From an uncultured Chloroflexota bacterium (GTDB lineage Bacteria; Chloroflexota; Dehalococcoidia; UBA2979): a stretch of DNA of 14,574 bases. Under the pieces are notes generated by a model. The model had not been told where the DNA came from. It worked only from the letters and a program-made list of their open reading frames with translations, and made no database searches. Shown here piece by piece: positions 13,695 through 14,574 of this stretch (position 1 is its first letter; each line of letters starts with the position of its first letter). The stretch covers positions 1 through 14,574 of the forward strand of contig CADEHD010000024.1 of assembly GCA_902827055.1 (NCBI GenBank), given 5' to 3'. The translations under genes and the position numbers were made by a program.

Positions 13695-14574
13695 CAACCA
13701 CCCGTGCGGGCGCGAAGCCGCCCACCTCGCGGAAGCCGAAGGCGGCCTCGGGCGCCACGCCAAAGGCCAGGGCGCGTGCCGCGAACACGACGCTCATGTC
13801 GGTGGAAGCCGCCATCGAGGCCTTCCGCCAGGGACAGCCGCTGATCATCGTTGACGACGAGGATCGCGAGAACGAAGGGGACATCTGTGTCCCCGCCCAG
13901 TTCTGCACGACCGAGCTCGTCAACTTCATGGCGACCGAGGCGCGCGGCCTGATCTGCGTTCCCCTCGAGGCGTCGTGGTGTGATCGACTGGACCTCCACC
14001 CGATGGCAGCGCAGAACAACGCGCCGCTCGGGACGGCCTTCACGGTGAGCGTGGAGGCACGCGACGGGGTGACGACGGGCATCTCCGCGGCCGACCGCGC
14101 GCGCACGATCCAGGTGCTCGCCGATCCGACCAGCGCGGCCCGCGACCTGACTCGACCCGGACACATCTTCCCGCTGCGCGCTCGCCCCGGTGGCGTCCTG
14201 GTGCGCGCAGGGCAGACCGAGGCGTCCGTGGACCTCTGCCGGCTCGCCGGGCTCGAGCCAGCCGCCGTGGTGTGCGAGATCATGAACCCCGATGGCTCAA
14301 TGTCGCGGATGCCGCAGCTCGAGCGTTTCGCACGCAAGTTCAAGATGGGCATCGTCACGGTCGCCGACATCATCTCGTACCGCCTTGCTCACGAGCGGCT
14401 GGTCGAGCGTGTCGAAGAGGCCCAGCTGCCGACGCGGTTCGGGACGTTCCGCGCCGTCGGCTACCGCACGCTGCTGGACACCAAAGAGCACGTGGCCCTC
14501 GTGATGGGCGAGCTCACGCCCGGCGAGCCGACGCTCGTCCGCGTGCATGACCAGTGCCTGACGGGCGACGTGTT
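13691..14574 (+). CDS. ribBA: RibBA: DHBP synthase / GTP cyclohydrolase II (3' truncated by window end)
   Basis: This gene encodes both entry enzymes of riboflavin synthesis. The RibB domain (about 36-238) makes dihydroxybutanone phosphate from ribulose 5-phosphate, and RibA (from about 247) opens GTP. Seen: VDDEDRENEGDI (54-65), TTGISAADRARTI (128-140), RPGHIFPLRA (155-164), VVCEIMNPDGSMSR (193-206), and the start of RibA, ending RVHDQCLTGDV with Cys289 as the first zinc ligand. Odd points: the usual GHTEA reads GQTEA, so Gln175 replaces the metal-binding histidine (His153 in E. coli), and the MVENNT-type motif reads MAAQNN (105-110). GTG 13691 gives a basic Lys/Ala/Pro tail of 35 residues; ATG 13796 would begin at the usual RibBA start but lacks a ribosome site. 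294 codons are present before the window end. Confidence 0.93.
   Translation, partial: MTTTRAGAKPPTSRKPKAASGATPKARARAANTTLMSVEAAIEAFRQGQPLIIVDDEDRENEGDICVPAQFCTTELVNFMATEARGLICVPLEASWCDRLDLHPMAAQNNAPLGTAFTVSVEARDGVTTGISAADRARTIQVLADPTSAARDLTRPGHIFPLRARPGGVLVRAGQTEASVDLCRLAGLEPAAVVCEIMNPDGSMSRMPQLERFARKFKMGIVTVADIISYRLAHERLVERVEEAQLPTRFGTFRAVGYRTLLDTKEHVALVMGELTPGEPTLVRVHDQCLTGDV

Noticed and set aside
1..14574. tRNA or rRNA genes, CRISPR arrays, insertion sequences, attachment sites
   Set aside because: No cloverleaf or TTCRANNC-type tRNA signature, no spaced direct repeats, no transposase or integrase, and no terminal inverted repeats were seen on either strand by eye.

Overview
This is a very GC-rich bacterial chromosome window (third codon positions almost all G or C, and long antisense shadow frames over most genes). 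It reads as ordinary, densely packed housekeeping and accessory DNA, with no prophage, transposon, CRISPR array or RNA gene that I could see. The ECF sigma factor, the PyrE subtype (C-terminal CPLC motif), the repeat-rich SPFH protein and the common use of GTG and TTG starts together suggest a Chloroflexota-like organism. This lineage call is an inference from remembered family flavours, and a high-GC actinobacterium is not excluded.

Layout. 1-374 (minus): a small four-cysteine zinc-ribbon protein followed by the start of a membrane protein that runs off the window. 501-1805 (plus): an amidase-signature hydrolase, divergent from the zinc-ribbon gene. 1802-2772 (minus): a putative HEXXH metalloprotease and a small PLDc_N-type membrane protein, convergent with the amidase and sharing a CTAG that holds both stop codons. 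2894-4138 (plus): a CaCA-family cation antiporter. 4197-8662 (minus): a train of four genes, class II ketose-bisphosphate aldolase, signal peptidase I (lepB), orotate phosphoribosyltransferase (pyrE) and a 698-residue SPFH/flotillin-like membrane protein with exact 74-residue tandem modules. 8810-11229 (plus): ECF sigma factor, a two-TM anti-sigma-like protein and a SIMPL-domain lipoprotein, probably one envelope-stress regulatory operon. 11322-14574 (plus): dcd, ribD, ribE and ribBA (truncated by the window end), a tightly spaced deoxynucleotide and riboflavin biosynthesis operon.

The genes worth most attention are the SPFH protein with its modular ectodomain; the riboflavin operon, where RibE and the RibB half of RibBA both carry substitutions at normally invariant active-site positions; pyrE, which has no ATG/GTG/TTG start in frame and appears to begin in an ATAG overlap with the lepB stop; and the anti-sigma-like protein, which keeps the fold pattern of a zinc anti-sigma domain but lacks its Cys/His ligands. 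No wholly new multi-gene defence or mobile system is visible.
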